Shown here: one piece after another, positions 27,634 through 35,392 of the stretch | Numbering within the stretch: the stretch's first letter is position 1 | Layout: every line of letters begins with the position of its first letter | Origin: Sphingobium soli | Lineage (GTDB): Bacteria > Pseudomonadota > Alphaproteobacteria > Sphingomonadales > Sphingomonadaceae | Assembly (NCBI RefSeq): GCF_020782245.1 | Contig: NZ_JAJGNP010000002.1 | Span: forward strand, 339,250-403,249 | Reading direction: 5' to 3' | DNA: 64,000 nucleotides | Position numbers and translations under genes: made by a program | Notes under the pieces: generated by a model | Told to the model about the DNA's origin: nothing | What the model saw: only the letters and a program-made list of their open reading frames with translations | Database searches by the model: none

Positions 27634-28743
27634 TCAGCACCCCTTGCGAAGGATGGGAAGGGTCAGCAGCACGGCAAAGCCGCCCGCCTCGCGCGGACCA
27701 TAGACGATCCGCCCGCTATCGCCAAAGCGGGCGGTCAGCCGGTCGCGCACATTGGCGAGGCCGATGCCGTTGCCGCCGTCCGCGTCGCCGGGAGGATTGG
27801 GGCCATCGTCGGTGACGTTGATGTGCATCAGGTCGCCATCCTCGCGTGCGGTGATCCGGATCTCCACGGGCCGGGATGTGCGCGACACGCCATATTTGAT
27901 GGCATTTTCGACCACCGGTTGCAGGATCAGGCCCGGAACGCAGGCAGTCAGCAGCGCCGGCGGAATGTCGATCACCGTCTTCAGACGGTCGGGGAAACGC
28001 ACCCCCTCAATATCCAGATAGAGTTTCTGGAGATGCACTTCCTCCGCCAGCGGCACATCGTCGAGCGGATCGCCGGTCAGGCTGGTGCGATAGAAATTGC
28101 TGAGCGACATGATCATCTGCTCGGCCTCGTCGCGCCGGTCCTTCATCACCAGCGAGGAGAGCGAATTAAGCGTGTTGAACAGGAAATGCGGGTTCACCTG
28201 ATAACGTAGCGAGCGCAATTCGGCCTGCTGCGCCGCACGCTCAAGCCGGGCGGCGCGGCGCTCGACGCGGCGTGCTTCGCTGGCGTAGGAAAGGGCAAGG
28301 TAAAGCCCCGCCCATGCGGACAGGAAGAAGAAGCGGCTGATCGCATCCTCGACGATGCTGATCAGCGCATAATTTTCCTCGACCGCCTTTTTCTGCATCT
28401 CGGCATCGGCGAACATCGTGGGGTCATAGACGTTGAACATATAATAGTTGGTCGCGGCCATCGCGAGCGCGAAGGGCGCAGCAAGCGAAAAGGCGGCGAC
28501 GATCCGCAGCGCCAGGGGCCGCGCATCGAAGCGGCGCAGCACCAGATAGAGCACCCAGGTGATGATGATGCCGATGATCGCCACCACCATGCGGCGGGCG
28601 GCCATCTCCATCTGCGATTCAAAGCCTACCACCGCAGCGCGCAGGCTGACCAGCATGGTGTAGAACAGCCAGAAGCCCAGAATGGAATAGAGCGCGATCG
28701 CGGGGGAAACGCCGCGGTCGCCGTCTTCGGGAAACAAAGTCAT
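27634..28743 (-). CDS. LytS-type membrane sensor histidine kinase
   Basis: A 369-residue kinase with an N-terminal membrane part (four or more hydrophobic segments up to about residue 155), a coiled linker rich in Ala/Arg/Glu, then a His_kinase domain with NPHFLFNTLNSLSS (the phosphorylated His) and an HATPase domain (ENAIKYGVSR, TDDGPNP, GIGLANVRDRL). It has no periplasmic sensor domain of note, so the ligand is probably sensed in the membrane. Encoded ahead of its LytTR regulator. Confidence 0.92.
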   Translation of the reverse strand: MTLFPEDGDRGVSPAIALYSILGFWLFYTMLVSLRAAVVGFESQMEMAARRMVVAIIGIIITWVLYLVLRRFDARPLALRIVAAFSLAAPFALAMAATNYYMFNVYDPTMFADAEMQKKAVEENYALISIVEDAISRFFFLSAWAGLYLALSYASEARRVERRAARLERAAQQAELRSLRYQVNPHFLFNTLNSLSSLVMKDRRDEAEQMIMSLSNFYRTSLTGDPLDDVPLAEEVHLQKLYLDIEGVRFPDRLKTVIDIPPALLTACVPGLILQPVVENAIKYGVSRTSRPVEIRITAREDGDLMHINVTDDGPNPPGDADGGNGIGLANVRDRLTARFGDSGRIVYGPREAGGFAVLLTLPILRKGC

Positions 28744-28835
28744 GGTTCCTGTCTATCGCTCTCGGCACAAATTGTCGCCCCATGCCCTGGTAGCTGGTCG
28801 AACCGCGATGCATGTTGGTCGAACGATCAACAGCG

Positions 28836-28860
28836 GAACCGCGCTTCCCACCCATCGTTG
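28836..28860 (+). promoter_or_regulatory. EcfG-type general stress promoter
   Basis: GGAAC (28836-28840), 16 bases, CGTT (28857-28860): an exact match to the alphaproteobacterial EcfG (general stress sigma) -35/-10 pattern, located 43 bases before the small gene at 28903. Confidence 0.65.
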
Positions 28861-28902
28861 ACTCCGTGAAAGCGCGCTATTGGCGCGCGGAAGGAGAGTG
28901 AC

Positions 28903-29112
28903 ATGAGCGACAAGACCGACATTCGCCCCAACAGCCGCGAGGAAGCCCGCGACGATCGCGAAACCGATCATCAGGACCATATCATCACCGCGGACGAAAA
29001 GCTGGACGAGGGGCTTAAGGATTCGATGGATGCATCTGATCCGCCCTCGACCGCGCGCTCAGGCGACAAGGGCGATCCGGTGCCCTCGTCCGGCTACCGC
29101 GAAGAGGATTGA
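28903..29112 (+). CDS. Small charged hydrophilic protein, probable stress gene
   Basis: A 69-residue protein rich in Asp, Glu, Arg, Lys and Ser, with no hydrophobic segment and low predicted order. A good GGAGAG site precedes the ATG. An exact EcfG promoter lies upstream, so it is likely part of the general stress response. Proteins of similar size and composition are seen in sphingomonads but I do not know a function. Confidence 0.65.
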   Translation: MSDKTDIRPNSREEARDDRETDHQDHIITADEKLDEGLKDSMDASDPPSTARSGDKGDPVPSSGYREED

Positions 29113-29179
29113 TGGCGGTGGCGAATATTGATGCTATCATGCGACGACAAGAGAAATAACGAGAGGAGTGACCCGTTCG

Positions 29180-29434
29180 ATGCCGACATCCTGCACGCCC
29201 GCCGTGGAGCGGATTGCCCGGGTTCTGGCTGGCCGCCATTTGAGCCTAAATGGCGAAGGGCAGGATGCCCACGCGTCGAGCGCGGTCGACGCGGCATGGC
29301 CCGATCATGTGGAGGATGCCTATGCCATCCTCCACACCTTGCGAGAGCCCGATACGCAAATGGCGAATGCCGGAGATGTGGCGATCTGGCGCAGCATGAT
29401 CAGCGCGGCTTTGGCGGGCCGGGTCGACGCTTAA
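29180..29434 (+). CDS. Small hypothetical protein
   Basis: An 84-residue protein beginning MPTSCTPAVERIARVLAG. It is soluble, mostly helical by composition, with no motif I recognise. The AGGAG at 29163-29167 fits ATG at 29180 (12 bases); a GTG at 29168 in the same frame is an alternative. It lies in a run of plus-strand small genes of unknown function (28903-30585). Confidence 0.5.
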   Translation: MPTSCTPAVERIARVLAGRHLSLNGEGQDAHASSAVDAAWPDHVEDAYAILHTLREPDTQMANAGDVAIWRSMISAALAGRVDA

Positions 29435-29487
29435 GGCATTTGCTAAGATTTATAAGGCATTGACGCGCGAAGCTGGAGTTCGCCGTA

Positions 29488-29868
29488 ATGCCCTATTGTC
29501 ATTATGCCTTAACGTTTCGTCCTGACCTGCGCCTGATGGACGTGGCATGGCATCGCCATTTTACCGTGAACGATGTCGCGGCTTACGCGCGCGCCTGCTG
29601 GACCGAATTTGACCGTCACGGATTCTATCCGGGCTATCTATTACGGATGGATATGAGCCGAAGCGCCATTCAACCGCAAAATGCTCTGGCCATGTTCCGA
29701 ACCCAATTTGCCGGCTTCCCCCAGGCGCGACGCATCGCCATCGTCACGGCCAGCGCGCTTGCGCGCCTGCAGGTGCAACGAGAAATGACGCAGTCCTATC
29801 TCCAAATTTTCGACCGGGCGGACACGGCTTTTGCCTGGCTGACACAGGATGTCGCCGCAGTCGCCTGA
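29488..29868 (+). CDS. Hypothetical protein, SpoIIAA/STAS-like
   Basis: A 126-residue soluble protein. The pattern of alternating strands and helices (LMDVAWHRHFTVNDVAAYAR, YLLRMDMSRSAI, RRIAIVTASALARLQVQREM) resembles SpoIIAA-like/STAS domains found in many sphingomonad proteins of unknown role; the match is by pattern only. Not obviously in an operon with the neighbouring small genes. Confidence 0.5.
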   Translation: MPYCHYALTFRPDLRLMDVAWHRHFTVNDVAAYARACWTEFDRHGFYPGYLLRMDMSRSAIQPQNALAMFRTQFAGFPQARRIAIVTASALARLQVQREMTQSYLQIFDRADTAFAWLTQDVAAVA

Positions 29869-29970
29869 TCCCTAATGGCGCAACCGTCATCCATTTGTCG
29901 CAAACGCCGATTTTCATGTTGCGCTGCACAACCAAATCTGATCCCTTGTGAACGGCGGCAGAATAGGCGC

Positions 29971-29987
29971 TTAAGCCTTCGGTAACC
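29971..29987. promoter_or_regulatory. Possible CtrA-binding site
   Basis: TTAA, seven bases, GTAACC differs by one base from the CtrA consensus TTAA-N7-TTAACC. It lies 50 bases before the gene at 30037. Weak evidence; AT-poor genomes can produce such matches by chance. Confidence 0.3.
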
Positions 29988-30036
29988 ATGGAGGGCGCAT
30001 AGTCTGTCGTACGACTTCAAGTCGGAGGGCAAGACT

Positions 30037-30585
30037 ATGGGCACGAGTGCAAGACCAGCAGATGGCGCCGTCACCTTGGCGGAATTGCGCGAATTCGCGA
30101 GTTTCCCGTCTGCAACGCAACGCTATATTCGTCGATCGCTTGACATCGGTCTTCGTCGCCGCGACGCGATGAAATTATGGTCGCGCGACTTGGTCGAGGA
30201 AGCCTCGATCCGGGCGCAAGCCCGCATCTACGGGCGTCTCGACGAAATCAAGATGCGCGTGCCTGACGACAGCGGCCTGGAACAGGCTGAACCCTTCATG
30301 GCCCCATTGGTCACGATTTCCGCCTTCGATCTCGGACAGGATCGTATCGGCAGCTTTTCGGCCTATCGCTTCCTGTATGAACGGCTGCTCGGCGCGGGAT
30401 CGCGGCCCTGGCTTCCCGGCGCCTTCTGCGCGGCGGCCAGCCTGCCGCACCTTCACCCCGAAAAGCGCCGTACACTGCTTCAGTCGATCAGCGAAGCCGC
30501 TGCGACCGCTGCGGGCTGGTCCAACCGCGAGCCGACCTTTTATCCCGAGTGGGTGGAAAAGGTGGACATGAGCAAGGCCAACTGA
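30037..30585 (+). CDS. Hypothetical protein
   Basis: A 182-residue soluble protein without recognised domain. Features: basic first third (QRYIRRSLDIGLRRRDAMKLW), then a mixed region. GGAGGGC precedes the ATG well. A terminator follows at 30625. The site at 29971-29987 might place it under CtrA. Function unknown. Confidence 0.6.
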   Translation: MGTSARPADGAVTLAELREFASFPSATQRYIRRSLDIGLRRRDAMKLWSRDLVEEASIRAQARIYGRLDEIKMRVPDDSGLEQAEPFMAPLVTISAFDLGQDRIGSFSAYRFLYERLLGAGSRPWLPGAFCAAASLPHLHPEKRRTLLQSISEAAATAAGWSNREPTFYPEWVEKVDMSKAN

Positions 30586-30624
30586 TCGTTGGCGCCCGGC
30601 GCTTCGGGGGGAGCGCGGGGCAGC

Positions 30625-30664
30625 AAAAAGGGCGCGGCGGCCACATGGCCATCGCGCCCTTTTG
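30625..30664. terminator. Bidirectional terminator after the gene at 30037
   Basis: AAAAAGGGCGCG, a stem with GGCCACATGGCC at its tip, and CGCGCCCTTTT form a hairpin with A and T runs on the two sides. Serves both the plus-strand gene at 30037 and the convergent hydrolase at 30688. Confidence 0.75.
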
Positions 30665-30687
30665 CGTATCGGGCTTCGCCCGGCGGA

Positions 30688-31344
30688 TCAGCGGATCGGC
30701 GAATCCGGCGACAGGCGCATGTCCAGATAATTGTCGACCGACTTCATCAGCTGGTCGAGCTCATGCTCGAAAAAGTGATTGGCGCCGCGAATCTCGTCAT
30801 GATGGATGGTGATGCCCTTTTGCGTGCGCAGCTTGTCGACCAGCTTCTGCACGGCGCTCGCCGTCACCACCTCGTCCGACGTGCCCTGCACGATGATGCC
30901 GCTGGACGGGCAGGGGGCCAGGAACGAGAAATCATACATGTTGGCGGGCGGCGCGACCGAGATGAAGCCCCGAATTTCCGGGCGGCGCATCAGCAACTGC
31001 ATGCCAATCCACGCGCCGAACGAAAAGCCGGCGATCCATGTCGTCTGCGCTTCGGGATGGAAGCTCTGCACCCAGTCGAGCGCGGCGGCCGCGTCGGACA
31101 ATTCGCCTACGCCATTGTCGAACGTCCCCTGGCTGCGACCAACACCACGGAAGTTGAAGCGCAGCACGGCAAAGCCGCGCTTCACGAATGTCTTGTAGAG
31201 CGCCTGGGTGATCCGGTCGTTCATCGTGCCGCCGCCCTGCGGATGGGGATGCAGGATCATCGCGACCGGCGCGCGCGGGCGCGGCGGGGGGCTGAAACGG
31301 CCTTCGAGACGGCCTTCGGGTCCGGGGAAAATGACGTCGGGCAT
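30688..31344 (-). CDS. Alpha/beta hydrolase
   Basis: A 218-residue alpha/beta hydrolase. The nucleophile elbow is GFSFG (Ser) and the early HPHPQGGGTMNDRI carries the oxyanion-type HP motif; GSDxxV-like Asp (GTSDEVVTASAV) and His in GANHFFEHE complete a probable Ser-Asp-His triad. It belongs to the short dienelactone-hydrolase-like group with unknown substrate. Divergent to the cysteine desulfurases at 31499. Confidence 0.85.
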   Translation of the reverse strand: MPDVIFPGPEGRLEGRFSPPPRPRAPVAMILHPHPQGGGTMNDRITQALYKTFVKRGFAVLRFNFRGVGRSQGTFDNGVGELSDAAAALDWVQSFHPEAQTTWIAGFSFGAWIGMQLLMRRPEIRGFISVAPPANMYDFSFLAPCPSSGIIVQGTSDEVVTASAVQKLVDKLRTQKGITIHHDEIRGANHFFEHELDQLMKSVDNYLDMRLSPDSPIR

Positions 31345-31498
31345 GGCACCTGTTATCGTTCTGGGCAGCCTGCTCCTTTGACAAGGGTCAGGACAGCGGG
31401 GAAAAGGGTCGGCGCAAACGCCAGGCCAAGCTGGCGCGGCGCGGCAAACCGCCTATATAGAAGCCGCCGCCATTTCCGCAATCAATGAGTAACGCCGC

Positions 31499-32533
31499 TT
31501 GGCCGCCGACCGCCTTTATCTCGATCACGCCGCCACCACCCCGATGCTGCCGCAGGCGCGCGGCGCCATGGTCGCTGCGCTGGACGCCTGGGCGAACCCG
31601 TCCAGTCCCCATGCCGATGGCCGCGCCGCGCGCGCCGCGCTGGAGGATGCGCGCGCCCGCATCGCCGTCGCATTGGGGTGGGACGGTCCTGTCATCTTCA
31701 CGTCGGGCGCGAGCGAGGCCATCGCCATCGCGCTCACCCGCGCCAAGGCGGCCCGGATACTGACCTCGCCGGTAGAACATGACGCCGTGCTGCGCGTGAC
31801 GGCGGGCGCGGATCGCCTGCCGGTGGACGCTGATGGCCGGGTCTGCGCCCGGATCGAAGGAGGAGGGACCATCCTCGCCATCCAGCATGTCAACAATGAA
31901 ACGGGCGTGATCCAGCCGCTCGACCGGATCGAGCGGGGCGAGGCGATTCTCTTCGCAGACTGCGCCCAGAGCGCCGGCAAGCTGTCGCTGCCCGACGCCG
32001 ACATGATCGCGGTGAGCGCGCATAAATTCGGGGGGGCCCCCGGCGTCGGTGCGCTGCTGATCCGCGACCTCGCCCTGATCGACGCAACAGGCGGCCAGGA
32101 ACAGGGCTATCGCGCAGGCACGGAAAATCTCCCCGCCATTCTCGCCATGGCCGCGGCCCTCGACGCGCAAAGCAACTGGCTGCCCCGCGCCGCCGCCCTG
32201 CGCGCACGCCTCGACGCCGGGATAGAAGCTGCGGGCGGCACGATCGTCGCGCGCGATGCGCCCCGCATCCCCACCATCGCCAGCTACCGCATGCCGGGCC
32301 TGTCGGCGCGCGCGCAGCTCATCCAGTTCGACATGCAGGGCATTTCGGTGTCCGCCGGCAGCGCCTGTTCGTCCGGCTCGTTGAAGACCAGCCATGTCCT
32401 TGGCGCGATGGGCTGGGACGAGGCAGAGGCCGGCGAAGTCGTCCGCGTCAGCTTCGGCCCGCAGACCAGCGAGGGCGACGTCGACCGGTTCCTTGCCGTC
32501 TGGACCGCCATGGCGCAGCGGGCGCGGTCATGA
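31499..32533 (+). CDS. Cysteine desulfurase (NifS/IscS-like), first of two
   Basis: A 344-residue PLP enzyme that takes sulfur from cysteine. Motifs: YLDHAATTP at the N-terminus, NNETGVIQP, VSAHKFGGAPGVGALL with the PLP lysine, and SAGSACSSGSLKTSH with the active cysteine. The frame begins at a TTG (31499) just after a stop; no ribosome-binding site is seen. An ATG at 31485 opens MSNAAWPP in another frame, and a single extra base after it would join the two, so the true start or a sequence error is uncertain. It overlaps the second desulfurase gene by four bases (ATGA). Confidence 0.88.
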   Translation: MAADRLYLDHAATTPMLPQARGAMVAALDAWANPSSPHADGRAARAALEDARARIAVALGWDGPVIFTSGASEAIAIALTRAKAARILTSPVEHDAVLRVTAGADRLPVDADGRVCARIEGGGTILAIQHVNNETGVIQPLDRIERGEAILFADCAQSAGKLSLPDADMIAVSAHKFGGAPGVGALLIRDLALIDATGGQEQGYRAGTENLPAILAMAAALDAQSNWLPRAAALRARLDAGIEAAGGTIVARDAPRIPTIASYRMPGLSARAQLIQFDMQGISVSAGSACSSGSLKTSHVLGAMGWDEAEAGEVVRVSFGPQTSEGDVDRFLAVWTAMAQRARS

Positions 32534-33618
32534 TCTATCTCGATTATCAGGCGACGACGCCGCTCGCGCCCGAGGCGTTCGACGCCATGGTCCCGCTGCT
32601 GCGCGACCAGTTCGCCAATCCGCACAGCGCCCATCGCCCCGGCCGCGCCGCCGCCGCGCAGGTCGAAGTGGCGCGGGATGAGATTGCCCGCCTGCTGCCC
32701 CCCGGCGGCCGCCTGATCTTCACCTCCGGCGCGACCGAGGCGCTCAACATCGCGATCCAGGGTGCGCCGCCCGGCGGCATCGTCACCATCGCGACCGAAC
32801 ATGCCGCCGTGCTCGATACGGCAGAGGCGATGCGGCGGCAGGGGCGGGACGTGACGATCCTGCCGGTCGATAACGACGGCTTTGTGGACATGGACGCGGC
32901 CCGCGCCGCCATCCGCCCCGGCGTGGCGCTGGTCGCCGCGATGCTGGTCAACAATGAAATCGGCGTGATCCAGCCGACAGCGGCGCTTGCCAGACTGGCG
33001 CGCGACGCCGGCGCACTGTTCCTGTGCGACGCGGTGCAGGGCTATGGCCGCGTGCCCATCCCCGATGGCTGCGACATGATCGCGATCAGCGCGCACAAGA
33101 TCCACGGGCCAAAGGGGGTGGGCGGGCTCTGGCTGCGCGATGGCGTCCGGCCCGCACCGCTCCTCCATGGCGGCGGGCAGGAAGCGGGGCTGCGCTCCGG
33201 CACGCTTTCCCCGGCGCTGTGCGCGGGCTTTGGCGTCGCTGCCCGCCTGATGCGCGAGCGGGCGGACGCCGACCGCACCCATGTCGAAAGCCTCGCATCG
33301 CTCGCCCGCTTGGCTCTTCCCGACTGGTCGCTCAACGGCAGCGCGACGCACCGCTACCCCGGCAATCTCAACCTGCGGCGTGACGGAATCGACGGCGCGC
33401 GTTTGTTGTCTTATTGCCGCAATGTTGCTTTTTCGCTCGGCAGCGCTTGCGCAAGCGGGTCCGGGCGGCCTAGCCATGTGCTGCGCGCGCTGGGGCTGAC
33501 CGACGCTCAGGCGCGCGGATCGGTGCGGATCGGCTTTGGCCGCTACACGACGCCGGATGAGGTGGAGAGGGCTGCAAGGGCGTTGAATGAGGCGGCAGCC
33601 GCACAAGCGGCGCCGTGA
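32530..33618 (+). CDS. Cysteine desulfurase (NifS/IscS-like), second of two
   Basis: A 362-residue paralogue of the upstream enzyme. Motifs: MIYLDYQATTPLAPEAFDA, VNNEIGVIQP, ISAHKIHGPKGVGG with the PLP lysine, and SLGSACASGSGRPSH with the active cysteine, so both copies look catalytic. Its ATG overlaps the stop of the first gene, implying a fixed ratio of the two proteins. Followed 16 bases later by an isc-type ferredoxin. No suf or isc scaffold genes are in the window. Confidence 0.93.
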   Translation: MIYLDYQATTPLAPEAFDAMVPLLRDQFANPHSAHRPGRAAAAQVEVARDEIARLLPPGGRLIFTSGATEALNIAIQGAPPGGIVTIATEHAAVLDTAEAMRRQGRDVTILPVDNDGFVDMDAARAAIRPGVALVAAMLVNNEIGVIQPTAALARLARDAGALFLCDAVQGYGRVPIPDGCDMIAISAHKIHGPKGVGGLWLRDGVRPAPLLHGGGQEAGLRSGTLSPALCAGFGVAARLMRERADADRTHVESLASLARLALPDWSLNGSATHRYPGNLNLRRDGIDGARLLSYCRNVAFSLGSACASGSGRPSHVLRALGLTDAQARGSVRIGFGRYTTPDEVERAARALNEAAAAQAAP

Positions 33619-33634
33619 CAAGGGAGCGCATATC

Positions 33635-33970
33635 ATGACCAGGGTCACCTTCATCAGCGCTGACGGGGAGCGGCGGCAGGAGGTCGACGGGCCGGCCGGC
33701 TCCATATTGCTGGAGGTCGCACAGGCCGCCGGCCAGCCGCTGGAGGGCACCTGCGAAGGCCAGATGGCCTGCTCCACCTGCCATGTCATCGTCGACGCCG
33801 GCGATTTCGCCCGGCTCCCCCGCGCCAGCGAGGATGAGGAGGACATGCTCGATCTTGCCGCCGCCGCCACGCGCACCAGCCGCCTGTCCTGCCAGATCGT
33901 CCTCGATCCCGCTATGGACAGCCTCACCGTCCGCATTCCGGGCGAATTCAACAATATGCAGGGAATGTAA
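33635..33970 (+). CDS. 2Fe-2S ferredoxin (adrenodoxin/isc type)
   Basis: A 111-residue ferredoxin starting MTRVTFISADGERRQEV at 33635 (AGGGAG 13 bases before). The cluster cysteines are in CEGQMACSTCHVIV and later LSCQIVLD: C-x5-C-x2-C plus a distant C, the adrenodoxin/Fdx pattern. Its place behind two cysteine desulfurases points to a role in iron-sulfur cluster assembly as an electron donor. It is followed 9 bases later by the beta-lactamase gene. Confidence 0.93.
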   Translation: MTRVTFISADGERRQEVDGPAGSILLEVAQAAGQPLEGTCEGQMACSTCHVIVDAGDFARLPRASEDEEDMLDLAAAATRTSRLSCQIVLDPAMDSLTVRIPGEFNNMQGM

Positions 33971-33979
33971 GGTCGCCCC

Positions 33980-34945
33980 ATGAAGATCGTCACCGCTCTC
34001 GGGCTTCTGGCGCTGCTCGCCACGCCCGCCTCCGCCGCCGACCGGCAGAAGACCCCGGCGCAGGAGCCCGCGCCGACCGGCAATCTCGACAATCTCATGC
34101 CCGCCGCGCCGCGCTATCTGGTGCCGCAATCGGCGTTGGAGCAGGTCCGCAATCCCAAGGAGATTGAGGAGGAGACGGGCGGACGCCTGGGCGTCGCGCT
34201 GGTCGACCGGCAGGGCGCGCTGCTCCTGGGCTTCAACCGGGACGAGCGGTTCGCCATGTGCTCGACCTTCAAGGCGCCGCTGGCCGCCGCCGTGCTGACC
34301 GGCGCGGATGGCGGCAAGTTCGGGCTGGAAGGGACCATCCCCTTCGGCAAGGAGGATGTGCTCGATTACGCGCCGGTGGTGAAGAAGAACCTCAAGCGCG
34401 GCCGCATGTCGATGGAGGAACTGGCGCGCGCGGCGGTGGAGGTCAGCGACAATAGCGCAGCCAATCTGCTGCTGCCGATGCTGGGCGGGCCGGAAGGGCT
34501 GACCGCCTTCATGCGCGTCCATGGCGATGATGTCACCCGGCTCGACCGCAATGAACCCGCGCTCAATGAAAATGCGGAAGGCGACCCGCGCGACACGACC
34601 ACGCCCGCCGCCATGGCGGGCCTGATGGCGCGCCTCTTCTTTCGCGACCTGAAGGCGGAGAGCGCCGACCGCCTGCGCGCCTGGTTCAACGCCAGCAGCA
34701 CCGGCGACAAGCGCATCAAGGCCGGCCTGCCCGAAGGCTGGACCTCGGGCAGCAAGACCGGCAGCTGCGGCACCGCCTATAATGACGTGGCGCTGGTCAA
34801 GTCCCCCACCGGCGAGGAATATATCCTTGCCATCTATCTCGACCGCCCGACCATCGATACGAAGAAAGCCGAAGCGGCGATAGCCGAAACCGCCCGCGCC
34901 GCGCTGAACTTCGTGGGCCAAGCGCGCAAGAGCGGCCTCGAATAA
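33980..34945 (+). CDS. Class A beta-lactamase
   Basis: A 321-residue exported serine beta-lactamase. Signal peptide MKIVTALGLLALLATPASAA, then about 25 residues before the catalytic domain. Ambler motifs: S-T-F-K with Ser95 and Lys98 (S70/K73), SDN at 156-158 (130-132), E192-P-A-L-N196 (E166/N170) and K259-T-G (234-236). Cys94 next to the Ser and Cys263 in KTGSCG are at the positions of Cys69 and Cys238, the disulfide pair of class A carbapenemases. It follows the ferredoxin gene closely, so it looks chromosomal rather than on an obvious mobile element. Confidence 0.9.
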   Translation: MKIVTALGLLALLATPASAADRQKTPAQEPAPTGNLDNLMPAAPRYLVPQSALEQVRNPKEIEEETGGRLGVALVDRQGALLLGFNRDERFAMCSTFKAPLAAAVLTGADGGKFGLEGTIPFGKEDVLDYAPVVKKNLKRGRMSMEELARAAVEVSDNSAANLLLPMLGGPEGLTAFMRVHGDDVTRLDRNEPALNENAEGDPRDTTTPAAMAGLMARLFFRDLKAESADRLRAWFNASSTGDKRIKAGLPEGWTSGSKTGSCGTAYNDVALVKSPTGEEYILAIYLDRPTIDTKKAEAAIAETARAALNFVGQARKSGLE

Positions 34946-35392
34946 TAGGGCAGGGCGGGCGGCAGGACGTGCGCCGATCTCAGTGCTGGACGGACGGCTC
35001 ATGATCACCCGATCGCTAACCTGCCCCGCATCCTCCCCTGGCAGGGGAGGTGGCTGGCCAAAGGCCAGACGGAGGGGTGTGGGGTAGGCAGAGGGCGCTA
35101 TTTTGCTGGCGTCGCACCTAATCTGAGGCGAAAATTTGGCAACGAAGCATTTCGGACCTTTGGGAGCTGTGCTTGACCGGTGGAAAGTATGGCCGGTAGG
35201 AGACGGTCGGGTCTCTGCCGGTGGCTAGGAGATACCTGACATTACGCGGGTCTCGGCAAATATCTGCTTCCTTGCCGTGGGCATAGCATCACGGTCGCCA
35301 TCGATCATTTTGGCATCACCTGAGCAAACTCGTTGGCACAGCGTGTGGCATTCGTTAGGCCGTTGCCAGTGAAATACTGCGCGAGGTCACAA
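34946..35392. other. Intergenic region between bla and the AIPR gene
   Basis: About 450 bases with no convincing gene. It contains the intergenic repeat at 35032-35088. From about 35150 the base composition becomes AT-richer toward the AIPR gene, which would hold its promoter. No tRNA or transposase seen. Confidence 0.5.
35032..35088. repeat. Intergenic palindromic repeat of the alphaproteobacterial type
   Basis: Two hairpins in a row, CCTCCCCTGGCAGGGGAGG and TGGCTGGCCAAAGGCCAG, then GGAGGGGTGTGGGG. This is a widespread intergenic repeat in alphaproteobacteria; a short inverted piece (CCCACACCCC) occurs near 37268, on the other side of the AIPR gene. Confidence 0.65.

Noticed and set aside
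32284..35008. Minus-strand frames of 604 and 512 codons opposite the desulfurases and beta-lactamase
   Set aside because: Both lie antisense to certain genes with full motifs and show no recognisable domain.
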